Below are positions 15,425 to 24,414 of a stretch of DNA of 64,000 nt, one piece after another. A model generated the notes under the pieces. It searched no databases, had not been told where the DNA came from, and was given only the letters and a program-made list of their open reading frames with translations. Numbering within the stretch: position 1 is the first letter of the stretch; each line of letters opens with the position of its first letter. A program made the position numbers and the translations under genes. The DNA comes from Sinomonas notoginsengisoli (GTDB lineage: Bacteria > Actinomycetota > Actinomycetes > Actinomycetales > Micrococcaceae): NCBI RefSeq assembly GCF_021554725.1, contig NZ_JAIZDP010000001.1, positions 620,001-684,000 on the forward strand. The letters are read 5' to 3'.

Positions 15425-16786
15425 TCAGCGTGTTGCTTCGGGATGCTCGTGGACGTACTCCGCGTGCGCCTCGGCGACGTGCAGGTCCACACCCTTGGTC
15501 TCCTTCACCAGCGAGACTGCGATGAGCGAGATGACCGCGGTGACCGCGATGTACACGCCGATCGTCCAGGACATCTTGAACTCGTTCATGAGCATTTCGG
15601 CGATCATGGGGGCGAACGCACCGCCCAGGATCGCCCCGAGGGCGTAGCCGATTGAGACGCCCGAGTAGCGGACCTTCGCCGGGAACATCTCGGCGTACAG
15701 TGCGGACTGCGGGCCATAGGAGAGGCCGAGGCCGAGGGTCATGACGAAGAGCGCGGTGAAATACCAGACGATGTTCTTGGTGTCGATGAGGAACCACATC
15801 GGCACCGCCCACACCGCCAGGAACGCGTAGCCGATCTGGAACGTGCGCACGCGGCCGAGCCGGTCCGAGATGATCCCGCCCCACAGCGTGAAGATCAGCC
15901 ATCCGAAGGACGCGAGGGTGGTCGCGAGCAGCACCGTGGCCTGATCCATCTTCAGGGCCTTGACCGCGTAGGTCGCGAAGTACGCGATGAGCAGGTAGCC
16001 GGCCGCGTTGTTCGCGATGAAGATGACCGCGGTGAGGATGACCTGCTTCCAGTTGTAGCGGAAGAGCTGGCCGAGGGGTGCCGAAGACTCCTTCTGGCGC
16101 TCCTGGAGCTGCTTGAACACCGGGCTCTCCTCGACGGCACGGCGGATCACGTAGCCCACGACGATGAGGATGATCGAGAACAGGAACGGGATGCGCCAGC
16201 CCCACTCGTTGAAGGCAGGGCCCATGAGGGTGGTGAGGATCCACAGCGTGAACGTCGCGAGGATCATGCCGATGGGGACGCCGATCTGCGGGTAGGCGCC
16301 GAAGTAGCCGCGGCGGTCCTTCGGCGCGTGCTCAACGGACATGAGGGCAGCGCCCCACTCGCCGCCGGCTGAGAAGCCCTGCAGGACACGGAGCAGGATC
16401 AGCAGGACCGGTGCGAGGACCCCTACCTGCGCGTACGTGGGAAGGACGCCAATGAGGGATGTCGAGAGGCCCATGAGGATGAGCGTGAACACGAGCATCT
16501 TCTTGCGCCCGAGCCTGTCGCCGAGGTGGCCTGCGACGATCGCGCCGAGCGGGCGGAAGAGGAAGGAGATGCCGATCGTTGCGAAGGCGATGATCTGGGA
16601 CAGGCCCGGGTTCTCCTTGGCGACGGGGGCAAGGAACAGCGGACCGAGCACAACGCCGGCCGCCTGGGCATAAATGAAGAAGTCGTACCACTCGATCGTG
16701 GTGCCAACAAGGGTGCTAGCCAGAACCCGGCGCTCCTCGCGCGACATTGCTGAGGCGGGCTGGGCGGCGTTGACTGCCTGGGTCAT
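15425..16786 (-). CDS. MFS metabolite:H+ symporter (MHS family)
   Basis: 453 aa, 12 predicted transmembrane segments. The MHS signature is present: GTTIEWYDFFIY near the N-terminus, GDRLGRKK in the loop 2-3 region and RVLQGFSAGGEWGAA. Such carriers import dicarboxylates and aromatic acids. Its place among homoprotocatechuate genes suggests uptake of 4-hydroxyphenylacetate or a related acid (inference). ACGGAG precedes ATG 16786. A TetR-type palindrome lies about 90 bases upstream at 16875-16896. Confidence 0.88.
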   Translation of the reverse strand: MTQAVNAAQPASAMSREERRVLASTLVGTTIEWYDFFIYAQAAGVVLGPLFLAPVAKENPGLSQIIAFATIGISFLFRPLGAIVAGHLGDRLGRKKMLVFTLILMGLSTSLIGVLPTYAQVGVLAPVLLILLRVLQGFSAGGEWGAALMSVEHAPKDRRGYFGAYPQIGVPIGMILATFTLWILTTLMGPAFNEWGWRIPFLFSIILIVVGYVIRRAVEESPVFKQLQERQKESSAPLGQLFRYNWKQVILTAVIFIANNAAGYLLIAYFATYAVKALKMDQATVLLATTLASFGWLIFTLWGGIISDRLGRVRTFQIGYAFLAVWAVPMWFLIDTKNIVWYFTALFVMTLGLGLSYGPQSALYAEMFPAKVRYSGVSIGYALGAILGGAFAPMIAEMLMNEFKMSWTIGVYIAVTAVISLIAVSLVKETKGVDLHVAEAHAEYVHEHPEATR

Positions 16787-16874
16787 TCGAACTCCGTGGG
16801 TTTCTCTGGGTGCGGGGCCCTGGCGGGCCAAATCCATTGACGTGGACCGGCGACGGTCCCCGACCTCCCGATTT

Positions 16875-16896
16875 ACTTACCGATTGGTCGGTCAAT
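16875..16896. promoter_or_regulatory. TetR-type palindrome upstream of the MHS transporter
   Basis: ACCGA-TTGG-TCGGT (16879-16892) is a perfect inverted repeat, extended by ACT and AAT ends to 22 bp. From memory, the form ACTNACCG-N6-CGGTNA resembles the site described for the phenylacetate repressor PaaR of corynebacteria (TetR family). A TAAGTA at 16874-16879 on the minus strand may be the -10 box. No TetR gene occurs in the window. Confidence 0.55.
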
Positions 16897-17045
16897 AAAA
16901 GGAGGATACACGAAATGTGAAGTGCGGCACACCATCCTTCGCCTCTAGTGGGGAAGTGGACCGAGCGGTATTTTCCACGCGCCGGGCGGAAGCGTGCCAC
17001 GCGGTGGCCTCGTGTGCCCCCGTCGTGCAGGCCTCGCGGAAGCCT

Positions 17046-17585
17046 CTAGAGGAGGTCATCGACGCCCAGCTGGTCCTCGCGGAGGGCGGTGAATCGGCCG
17101 CCTTGGAACGCCAGCGCGTCGCCGGAGCGGTAGCCGAAGTCGAGGACCTCTCCCAGGTACAGGGTGTGGTCACCCCCGTCATAGGCCGCCCAGGGCGTGC
17201 ACTCGAAGTAGGCCAGTGGTCGGGTGAGCCGTGGCGCCGTCGGACCCTCGACCCAGAGAGGCTCCTCGTCGGAGGCCAACCCCGGCTTGCCCGCGAAATG
17301 GAGGGCGAGCGCCACCTGCTCGGCACCGAGGACGTTCACCGTGAAGGGCCGCCCCGCGAGCTCGTCGTGGGCCCTCGTGCTCCTCGCGATGCTCACGAGG
17401 ACGAGCGGCGGCTCAAGCGAGACTGAGGTGAAGGAGTTGACGGTGATCCCGTGGCGCTTCGTCGCGCCGTCGAAGCCCACGACAGCCACACCCGTTGCGA
17501 AGCGGCCGAGGCTGCCGCGGAAGTGGTGGGACCGGGACCCGCTCGCCCGTCCCGCCTCCGCAGCGGCACCAGGATTGACGATGAT
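17046..17585 (-). CDS. Flavin reductase (HpaC-type reductase of a two-component monooxygenase)
   Basis: 179 aa if read from ATC 17585. FMN-binding split-barrel domain: LGRFATGVAVV, then HGITVNSFTSVSLEPPLVLVSI, then a C-terminal GGRFTALRE. It would supply reduced flavin to an HpaB-type monooxygenase. The only ordinary start (GTG 17489) falls after the conserved RFATG segment and would give 147 aa. The open frame continues upstream to a stop at 17657, with no ATG, GTG or TTG. A strong GGGGAGGAG at 17592-17600 sits 5-8 bases before ATC ATC codons at 17585/17582. A non-standard AUC start or a local sequence error is therefore likely. Confidence 0.75.
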   Translation of the reverse strand: MIVNPGAAAEAGRASGSRSHHFRGSLGRFATGVAVVGFDGATKRHGITVNSFTSVSLEPPLVLVSIARSTRAHDELAGRPFTVNVLGAEQVALALHFAGKPGLASDEEPLWVEGPTAPRLTRPLAYFECTPWAAYDGGDHTLYLGEVLDFGYRSGDALAFQGGRFTALREDQLGVDDLL

Positions 17586-17640
17586 GGTCGCTCCTCCCCG
17601 TCGGCCCGGCGCCCTTGCTTGGACAGCAGGTCTGTCCGAT

Positions 17641-17666
17641 ACTTTAGCTCTGTTCTATATTTGAAC
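17641..17666. promoter_or_regulatory. Candidate IclR operator and flavin-reductase promoter
   Basis: GTTC-N7-GAAC at 17652-17666 is an IclR-like inverted repeat in an AT-rich island, and another GAAC half-site lies at 17683-17686. On the minus strand TAAAGT (17641-17646) could be the -10 box of the flavin-reductase gene, placing the palindrome over its -35 spacer. The IclR gene starts at 17796 in the opposite direction. Confidence 0.45.
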
Positions 17667-17795
17667 TACATGTGCTGATATCGAACATTGCTTACTGTAG
17701 GACGCCGAGGTGCAGGGGACAACCCTCTGCCGGGGCGTCGCGCGCCGAGGCCCGCAGCTGCGGCACGCCTGTCCCAACCGTACGTGAGGATGACC

Positions 17796-18506
17796 ATGCC
17801 GCACACTGCCGAGACCGGACCGCACTCACAGACCCTCTCTCGTGGCATCCGCGCCCTCGAGATCCTCGCGGACGCGAGGAACCCGTTGACGATCGCCGAG
17901 CTCTCAGCCGCGCTCGACGTGCACCGCTCGATCGCGTACAGGATCGTGCGCACCCTCGAGGACCATACGCTCGTCACGCGCGACGATTCCGGGCGCCTCC
18001 AGCCCGGGGCTGGCCTCGCCGTCCTCGCACGCTCCGTCTCCAGAGACCTCCAGGCCGCCGCGCTGCCCGAGCTGGGACGCCTCGCAAGCGAATTCCATAT
18101 GACGGCCTTCGTGGCCGTGTGGGACCGCACCGACTGCATCACGCTCGCCACCGTGGAGCCACAGCACAACGGTGCCACCCTCGCCCAGCACCCCGGCACG
18201 CGCCACCCGCTCGACCGGGGCGGTCCGGGGATTGCGATCCAGTCCGCGCTCGGGCGTCAGGAGTGGGAGCAGCGGGTCCCCGGGGTGGCATACCGGGCCG
18301 AATCCGATGCCTCCCGAGCGCGCGGGTATGCCCTGAGCCACGACGAGGTCATCCCGGGCCTCTCCTCGGTTGCCGTCCCACTTCTGCTGCCGCACCAACG
18401 GCCCGCGGCGCTCGCAGTCGTCTACCTCGGAACCGGAATCGATCCCGAGCCGATCGGCGCTGCACTCGGCGCAGCGGCGGCGAGGATCGCGCGCGCCGTC
18501 GGCTAA
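17796..18506 (+). CDS. IclR family transcriptional regulator
   Basis: 236 aa. N-terminal winged HTH (about 14-75; SRGIRALEILADARNPLTIAE is typical) and C-terminal effector domain (about 85-235). ATG 17796 follows GAGGA at 5 bases and is preferred to ATG 17790. It is divergent from the flavin reductase. IclR proteins often control aromatic catabolism, so it may regulate the reductase and the transporter (inference). Confidence 0.85.
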   Translation: MPHTAETGPHSQTLSRGIRALEILADARNPLTIAELSAALDVHRSIAYRIVRTLEDHTLVTRDDSGRLQPGAGLAVLARSVSRDLQAAALPELGRLASEFHMTAFVAVWDRTDCITLATVEPQHNGATLAQHPGTRHPLDRGGPGIAIQSALGRQEWEQRVPGVAYRAESDASRARGYALSHDEVIPGLSSVAVPLLLPHQRPAALAVVYLGTGIDPEPIGAALGAAAARIARAVG

Positions 18507-18531
18507 GCCTCAGCTGGGGTCCCCGGCGCAG

Positions 18532-18561
18532 GACGAGCAGCGCAGCGACGAGCAGCGCAGC
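18532..18561. repeat. Tandem 15-bp duplication
   Basis: GACGAGCAGCGCAGC occurs twice head to tail (18532-18546 and 18547-18561) in the short gap between the IclR gene and the sbcC 3' end. It is probably a slippage duplication with no evident role. Confidence 0.7.
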
Positions 18562-18584
18562 TGCGGCCGCGATGGTTGCCCGAT

Positions 18585-21500
18585 TCAGGCCGAGCGGGGA
18601 ATGAGGCCTACAGACTCGACGTGGGAACCCGTGCGACCCTTGCTCACCCGGATCTGTGCGGGAATGCGCTGTTTGAGCTCAGAGACGTGGCTCACCAGGC
18701 CGACTACGCGTCCGCCCACACGCAAGCCTTCCATCGCGTCCATGACCTGTTCGAGGGCCTGCTCGTCGAGGCTCCCGAACCCCTCATCGACGAACAGTGT
18801 CTCGATGTCGATCCCTCCCGACTCCTGCTGGACCACATCGGCGAGTCCGAGCGCGAGAGCAAGCGAGGCCATGAACGACTCGCCGCCAGACAGAGTCGAG
18901 GGGTCGCGCCTCTGGCCAGTCCACCCGTCCACCACCTCGATGCCCAGCCCAGAGGCGGCGCCGCGCGCGGCCAGCGCATCGGTGTGATCGAGGCTGAAGC
19001 GGCCGTCACTCATGGCAAGCAGCCGCTGGGTCGCCGCAGCGGCGACCTGTTCGAGGCGCGCCGCGAGGACGTAGGAGTGCAACGACATGCGCCGGTCATT
19101 CTCTCCCTGGCCACGGATGGTCTTGGCAAGCTCACCGAGGGCATGGGACCTGCTGCGGGCCTTCTCGAGCGTCGGGACTGACGCCTCGAACTGCTCACGC
19201 AGCACGGCGCTTCGCGCTCGCGCCGACTCGGCTTCCCTCGCCGCGAGTTCCGCGGCCCTGACCCGACGCTCGCAGGCCGCCTCCACGGTCCTGAGGCCAG
19301 CAAGGGATTCCGCTGATGCGATGCTGCCACCACCCTCCGCCTCAAGTGCACGGAGAACCGCCGCGGATGCGAACAGCCCGTTCAGCTGTTGGCCCTCCGC
19401 CTCATGGGCCGCAGTCTGGGCCTCGAGCCGTTCCGCCTCGGGACTGTCCATGAGCGCCGACCGCGCGTCCGCCTCGTCGGCGAACTCAGTGTCGGCGAGT
19501 GCCGCGCGGAGGGCGTCGCTAGCCCGGACCCGTGCCGCAGCGGCTGCGCTATACCGCACGAGCGATTGCTCGAGCGCCCCGAGCGTACGCGCGCGGGCCT
19601 CCACGTCCGCCTGCCGTTGAGCGACGCTCGGGAATCCGGCGCGCCAACGGACAACCTCGGCACCCCGCCGCTCGATCTCCTCGTTCCTGCGAGCCAACGT
19701 CTCCTCCGCACGGATCCGCTGGGCAGACGCCTCGTCCAGTTCGGCGATGACAGCCGCACGTCGTTGGGCACCCCTCAGTGCCTGCTCGGAGACGGTGGCG
19801 AGGTTTACTCGGGCGTCCCTCGCGTTCCGGACCAGCGCGAGCTTGTCCTCACGGACGCGCACCGCCTTGTCCGGGTCGGTCGATCCGCCGCGCGCGTCGA
19901 CGCCGGCCAGACGCTCCCGGGCTGACGCGACGGCATCGTGGGCCCGGCGCTCGAGCTCGGAGGCCGCGTCCGACTCCCGCGCCGCCTTGCGTTCCGCATC
20001 CACAAGCGCCAGCGGATCCTCGGTGGCGGCCGCGGGCGCGGGATGGTCCGGCGAACCGCACACAGGACAGGGTGCGTGGGGGGTGAGCTGGGCTGCGAGC
20101 TCTGCCGCCGTCTCGTCCAGACGGCGTTCGCGCAGCTCGAGCCACGCCTTCTTCGCGTCGAGGGCAGCGCCACGGCACCGCACATGCTCTGCCTCCGCAG
20201 TGGTGGCGGCTCGGAGCGCCTCCGCATGGTCTTGGACGGCCTTGACCACGGCTTCGGCAGCCTCGGCCTCCATCTCGGCGACCGGAAGGGTCGAGGCTAT
20301 CGGCTCGAGCCGGGCGCGCTCGTCCTCGAGCGCAGCCAGCTCGCGGTTCAGGCTCTCCAACTCCGCTGCCAAGCGCCGAGCGGTCCCGACTGCGCGTTCG
20401 AGCCCACTACGGTCCGCGTCGCGTTGGCCCTCAAGTGCGGTGAGTTCGCGTTCGAGCGGGACCCGCTCGGCCAGCACGGCCGCCTCCGAGGACGCTGACG
20501 ACGCCGCCGCACGCACCTGCCCTGCATCCGGGAGAGCCGGTCCGCCGGGCGCCAGCGCCAACGTCGGCGGCTCCCAGCCGGTCGCGGACGCCGCCTCAAC
20601 TGCGGTGGCGGCGTCGGCTTGCGCAATCGTTGCCTCCCGGGAAGTGCGCCCGGACTCCCCGAGAGGAGACCGCAGGGAGCCCGCCGCACGGTGCGCCGCG
20701 AGTCGGGACAGGCGCTCTGCCTGGGCGCCGGCCTGCGCCTCCCATGTCACCCTCCGTGCCCGGGCCCGTTCGAGCTCTCTGGCGTCCTCGAGCAGCCGCT
20801 CGGCGGCAGCGGCCTCCGTGCGCACCCGGACAAGCTCGCCCCGGGCCGAGCCGCACTCGCCCAGAGCCTCGGCGTGCCGTCTGCTGAAGGATGAGTCCGC
20901 CCAGTCGAACAGCTCCCTCACCCGGAGGGGATCCACTGGTTCCTGCGGATCCAGCATGGCCGCTGTGCCGCGGATTCCTGGATCGGTGTCCGTCTCGTGC
21001 TCCCCTTGCACCTTCCCTCCGGACGGAGACTCACCGTCCGGATCGGGGCGGGCGTGCTCCGCGAGCTCGGCCTCGAGCCTCCCGACGGGTGCCGCAGAGG
21101 CACGCTCGGCGCTCTCGGCCGCCGCGCGCGCATTCTGAGAGAGGGTGCCGAGTTGGGCCTCGACTTCCGCGAAGCGCTGCGTCCCGAACAGCTTCTCAAG
21201 GAGATCCACCCGCTCAGACGCCTTGGCCCGCAGGAACGATGCGAACTCGCCCTGTGGAAGGAGCACCACGCGAGTGAACTGCTCGCGTGCCATGCCGAGG
21301 ACCGAGGCCAGGAGCGACCCTGCCTCATCATTGCGGGACGTCAGCGGCCGCCAGTCGCCGTCCACGAACTCTCGCACGTGGGTCGAGGCCTTCTGCACGG
21401 ACGAGCCCGCGGCGGCTCGGGTACTGGGCTTCGACCACTCCGGTGTCCGCCTGACTTCGAGCCGGCGGCCCTGTGCCGTGACTTCGAGCAGGACCGAGGG

Positions 21501-21728
21501 CTCTGCGTCTGCGGGTGAGTGGTGGCTCTTGAGTGCCCGCGTCCCTTGGCGTGCTCCGGGGAGACTGCCATAGAGGGCGAAGCAGACCGCGTCGAGGATG
21601 CTCGTCTTGCCGGAACCGGTCGGGCCGTTGAGCAGGAAGAGCCCGTGCTCGGCGAGGGCGTCGAAGTCGATGGTCTCGCGACCGGCGAAGGGGCCGAAGC
21701 AGGTGATCTCCAGCCGGTGCAGCCTCAT
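18585..21728 (-). CDS. sbcC: Exonuclease SbcC, ATPase subunit of SbcCD
   Basis: 1047 aa, SMC/Rad50-like. Walker A NGPTGSGKTS lies at 34-43 and the zinc hook CPVCG at about 551-555, between long coiled-coil arms. The ABC signature LSGGES is at about 945 and Walker B LFVDEGFGSLD at about 975. With SbcD it cleaves hairpin and blocked DNA ends. The start overlaps the sbcD stop (ATGA), so the subunits are coupled. Confidence 0.95.
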   Translation of the reverse strand: MRLHRLEITCFGPFAGRETIDFDALAEHGLFLLNGPTGSGKTSILDAVCFALYGSLPGARQGTRALKSHHSPADAEPSVLLEVTAQGRRLEVRRTPEWSKPSTRAAAGSSVQKASTHVREFVDGDWRPLTSRNDEAGSLLASVLGMAREQFTRVVLLPQGEFASFLRAKASERVDLLEKLFGTQRFAEVEAQLGTLSQNARAAAESAERASAAPVGRLEAELAEHARPDPDGESPSGGKVQGEHETDTDPGIRGTAAMLDPQEPVDPLRVRELFDWADSSFSRRHAEALGECGSARGELVRVRTEAAAAERLLEDARELERARARRVTWEAQAGAQAERLSRLAAHRAAGSLRSPLGESGRTSREATIAQADAATAVEAASATGWEPPTLALAPGGPALPDAGQVRAAASSASSEAAVLAERVPLERELTALEGQRDADRSGLERAVGTARRLAAELESLNRELAALEDERARLEPIASTLPVAEMEAEAAEAVVKAVQDHAEALRAATTAEAEHVRCRGAALDAKKAWLELRERRLDETAAELAAQLTPHAPCPVCGSPDHPAPAAATEDPLALVDAERKAARESDAASELERRAHDAVASARERLAGVDARGGSTDPDKAVRVREDKLALVRNARDARVNLATVSEQALRGAQRRAAVIAELDEASAQRIRAEETLARRNEEIERRGAEVVRWRAGFPSVAQRQADVEARARTLGALEQSLVRYSAAAAARVRASDALRAALADTEFADEADARSALMDSPEAERLEAQTAAHEAEGQQLNGLFASAAVLRALEAEGGGSIASAESLAGLRTVEAACERRVRAAELAAREAESARARSAVLREQFEASVPTLEKARSRSHALGELAKTIRGQGENDRRMSLHSYVLAARLEQVAAAATQRLLAMSDGRFSLDHTDALAARGAASGLGIEVVDGWTGQRRDPSTLSGGESFMASLALALGLADVVQQESGGIDIETLFVDEGFGSLDEQALEQVMDAMEGLRVGGRVVGLVSHVSELKQRIPAQIRVSKGRTGSHVESVGLIPRSA

Positions 21729-22888
21729 CGCGAGACCTCTGCGAGCCTGACGGCTTCGAGCGCCTCGGTCAGTGCCGCTTCTTCCGTGCCGTTCGCGCTA
21801 CGTCCTCGGACGTGCTCGAGGAATCCGCAGCACACCTCGAGATCGCTCCGTGCCTCCGCGAGCCGTTCGCTGTAGCTGGCCACTGCGGCCCTCGCGCCGC
21901 CCTCGGGGTCGAAGGCGAGCGCGACCGTGAGCGGAAACCGGCTGCGGAGCCGCTCCATGGCCCTCTGCGGCCGCTCGGCATCCGTGAGCGTCACGTGGCA
22001 GTACGCCGTCTCTGCATGCTCGTGCGCCTGATCTGCCAGCAGGTCCTCAAGGGTCCCCCTCAGGACGGCAAGCCGGTGGCTGGTGGGCCAGCTAACTGGC
22101 TCGATCGAGCTGATCCCGGCGGACCCTACCGTGAGCATCCAGACGCCCTTCGCCTGGCGCGCTTCCGAGAATGAGTAGGCGAGGGGCGAACCGGAATAGC
22201 GAATCTCCCGCGTGAGCTCCTGCCGCCCATGGAGATGGCCGAGCGCGACGTAGTCGAACCCTTCGAAAACGCTCAACGGAACGACATCGAGCCCTCCGAC
22301 CGACAGGGACCGTTCGCTGTCCGTCGGAGTGCCGCCACCGGCGAACGTGTGTGCCATGACGACGGCGTGCACTGTTCCCTCCTCCCGTCGGCGCGCGAGA
22401 TCCTCCCGGACCCGCGAGAGTGCCGCAGTGGTGACGGGGACATGCCCCGACCCGCTGGCCCCGAGTGACTCAGCGACGAGGCGGGGTTCCAGGTAGGGCA
22501 CTCCATAGACCGCAACCTGGCTGCCGGACTCCAAGGGGAGCATGACGGGGGCAGCAAGGTCCTCCACCCGTGTCCTGAGGTGGACGCCCCCCCGTTCGAG
22601 CAGCCGCGACGCGAAACCAAGGCGGACGGCCGAATCGTGGTTGCCGCTGCTGATGATTACGCGGGCACCTGCCTCGGTGAGCCGGACGAGTGTGCGGTCC
22701 AGGAGTTCGACGACATCCACGGCCGGAAGGGCCCGATCATAGACGTCCCCCGAGATGAGGACCGCATCGACCCCCTCCGACACGACGCAGTCGACGAGGC
22801 GGTCAAGCCATTCGGACTGCGCACGGAGCATTCCCACGCCGTGGAACGAACGGCCCAAATGCCAGTCCGAGGTGTGCAGGATCTTCAT
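21725..22888 (-). CDS. sbcD: Exonuclease SbcD, nuclease subunit of SbcCD
   Basis: 387 aa, Mre11-like metallophosphoesterase. Metal ligands are visible in SDWH (7-10), GDVYD (47-51), GNHD (82-85), MAHTF and GHLHG. The ATG at 22888 is fixed by a TAGCGT box ending 7 bases upstream, so the message is leaderless; longer upstream frames have no support. It is transcribed with sbcC. Confidence 0.95.
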   Translation of the reverse strand: MKILHTSDWHLGRSFHGVGMLRAQSEWLDRLVDCVVSEGVDAVLISGDVYDRALPAVDVVELLDRTLVRLTEAGARVIISSGNHDSAVRLGFASRLLERGGVHLRTRVEDLAAPVMLPLESGSQVAVYGVPYLEPRLVAESLGASGSGHVPVTTAALSRVREDLARRREEGTVHAVVMAHTFAGGGTPTDSERSLSVGGLDVVPLSVFEGFDYVALGHLHGRQELTREIRYSGSPLAYSFSEARQAKGVWMLTVGSAGISSIEPVSWPTSHRLAVLRGTLEDLLADQAHEHAETAYCHVTLTDAERPQRAMERLRSRFPLTVALAFDPEGGARAAVASYSERLAEARSDLEVCCGFLEHVRGRSANGTEEAALTEALEAVRLAEVSR

Positions 22889-22895
22889 GCCAACG

Positions 22896-22901
22896 ACGCT
22901 A
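22896..22901 (-). promoter_or_regulatory. Leaderless -10 box of sbcD
   Basis: TAGCGT on the minus strand ends 7 bases before ATG 22888. Confidence 0.6.
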
Positions 22902-22970
22902 GTCGGTGGCACCGACATTCCTGGGGTGCCACCGGCGCGTGCCGCCATTCTTGCCGGCGGCGGCTCGTGC

Positions 22971-23966
22971 TCAGCGGTTCTTGTCGAAGAAGTCGCGCGC
23001 GTCGTCGTCCGGCGTCCGGCCCGCAGTCGGCTCGGGCGCTGCTGGCTCCGAGCCGGTGACTGCACGATCTGCACCGGTGTCGGCGACGTGCTTGGGCTCG
23101 GCGGCTTCCGCCGTCGTGCTCACGGGAGTTCCCTCGACAGCTTCGGAGACACGCACGCTGTCATCGCGGGTGGCCTCCGCAGTCAGGTCGGTGACGCCGC
23201 CGGCAGTTGCGCTATGCAGCTCGTCTGGGGAGCCGAAGCCGCGGAAGATGAGGCCCGTGATCGCCCCGCCCAGGATCGGGGCGACCCAGAAGATCCACAG
23301 CTGGCCGAGAGCAGTCCAGTCGGCAAACACCGCGGTCGCGGTAGAGCGGGCTGGGTTCAGGGAGGCGTTCGTGATCGGGGCAATGGCCTGGACGAGGACC
23401 GCGAGGCCGAGGCCGATGGCCCAGGGCGCCATGCCCTTCACGGCGCGCTTGCTCGTGACGAAGAGGATGATGGCCACGAACGCGGCGGTCGCGACGACCT
23501 CGGCGAGGAGGCCGCCGGCCATCGGGAACTTGCTCGGGGAGAGATCGTCAACGCCATTCGACAGCTGTGTGAAGATCGTCTGGACGTTGTTGCTCTGGGC
23601 CAGGCTCGGCAGCGTGCGCACGGTCACCCACAGCAGCAGGGTGCCGACGATGCCGCCGACCAGCTGGGAGGCGATGTACCCGGGGACGAGGCGCCAGTTG
23701 GTGCGCCCAGCCACGGCGAGACCGACCGTCACGGCGGGGTTGAAGTGGCCGCCCGAGATGTGCCCCACAGACGCGATGCCCACGGCGATGCTGAGGCCGA
23801 CCGCGAAGGGGGTCGGGATCGGAGCTGAGGAAGGGCTGCTGAACAGGGCGACGCCGAGGGCGCCGAACGTGAGCAGGAAGGTGCCGAAGGCCTCTGCGAC
23901 GAGCTTGGAGACGACGCCGAATTCGGCTGGCGCCTTGACTGCGGTGGCGGGCACGCCTGTGGTCAT
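22971..23966 (-). CDS. Aquaporin (MIP family) with long acidic C-terminal tail
   Basis: 331 aa. Six-helix channel core (about 20-245) with both NPA motifs (NPA at 76-78 in GGHFNPAVT and 204-206 in SLNPAR). Residues 12 before the second NPA, where AqpZ has its filter His, are Val here, so strict water selectivity is doubtful (inference). The last 85 residues are a hydrophilic Asp/Glu/Ala/Thr-rich cytoplasmic tail, absent from classical AqpZ. AGAGGA precedes ATG 23966 at 7 bases. Confidence 0.9.
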   Translation of the reverse strand: MTTGVPATAVKAPAEFGVVSKLVAEAFGTFLLTFGALGVALFSSPSSAPIPTPFAVGLSIAVGIASVGHISGGHFNPAVTVGLAVAGRTNWRLVPGYIASQLVGGIVGTLLLWVTVRTLPSLAQSNNVQTIFTQLSNGVDDLSPSKFPMAGGLLAEVVATAAFVAIILFVTSKRAVKGMAPWAIGLGLAVLVQAIAPITNASLNPARSTATAVFADWTALGQLWIFWVAPILGGAITGLIFRGFGSPDELHSATAGGVTDLTAEATRDDSVRVSEAVEGTPVSTTAEAAEPKHVADTGADRAVTGSEPAAPEPTAGRTPDDDARDFFDKNR

Positions 23967-24045
23967 GGTGAATCCTCTTTTCGTGGGAATGCATGCGGCG
24001 CGCCCGCGCCGTGAGCCGGCGCGGCACCCGTGATCCGTGTGAAGA

Positions 24046-24414
24046 CTACCGCCCCAGCACGGCGACGGCGATTGTGGCCAGCCCGAGCAGTGCGAAGGCG
24101 GCCGTCGCTGTACGCATGACGACGGCGGGAGGCGCCTCGGTGCCGTGACGAAGCTCACGCGCACGGACCCGGGCGCAGACCGCCAGCACGAGGGTCGATG
24201 CAGCGGCTGCAAACGCGCACACGCTCAGGACGGCGACGATTCCCGGGCCGTGGTCACCGCGTCCCTCGAGGGCAAGGAGCCATGCCCTGAAGATCAGCAG
24301 GTCCAGGACGAGGAGGGACAGGAGCGTGCGCCGCCAGGCCAGCGAAGTCCGCTCCGGCTGGAGTCCCGGATCGCGGGCGGGCTGGCCGGCCGTCGGCGCC
24401 GGCGGGACGGTCAC
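24046..24414 (-). CDS. DUF202 small membrane protein (second of pair)
   Basis: 122 aa. It shows the DUF202 pattern: an N-terminal LQPERTSLAWRRT motif followed by three transmembrane segments. Its GTG start overlaps the stop of the preceding DUF202 gene (GTGA). The two probably form a hetero-oligomer. The function is unknown. Confidence 0.82.
   Translation of the reverse strand: MTVPPAPTAGQPARDPGLQPERTSLAWRRTLLSLLVLDLLIFRAWLLALEGRGDHGPGIVAVLSVCAFAAAASTLVLAVCARVRARELRHGTEAPPAVVMRTATAAFALLGLATIAVAVLGR

Noticed and set aside
18532-18561. Tandem 15-bp repeat considered as a CRISPR-like or iteron array
   Set aside because: Only two units without spacers or associated genes; a simple duplication.
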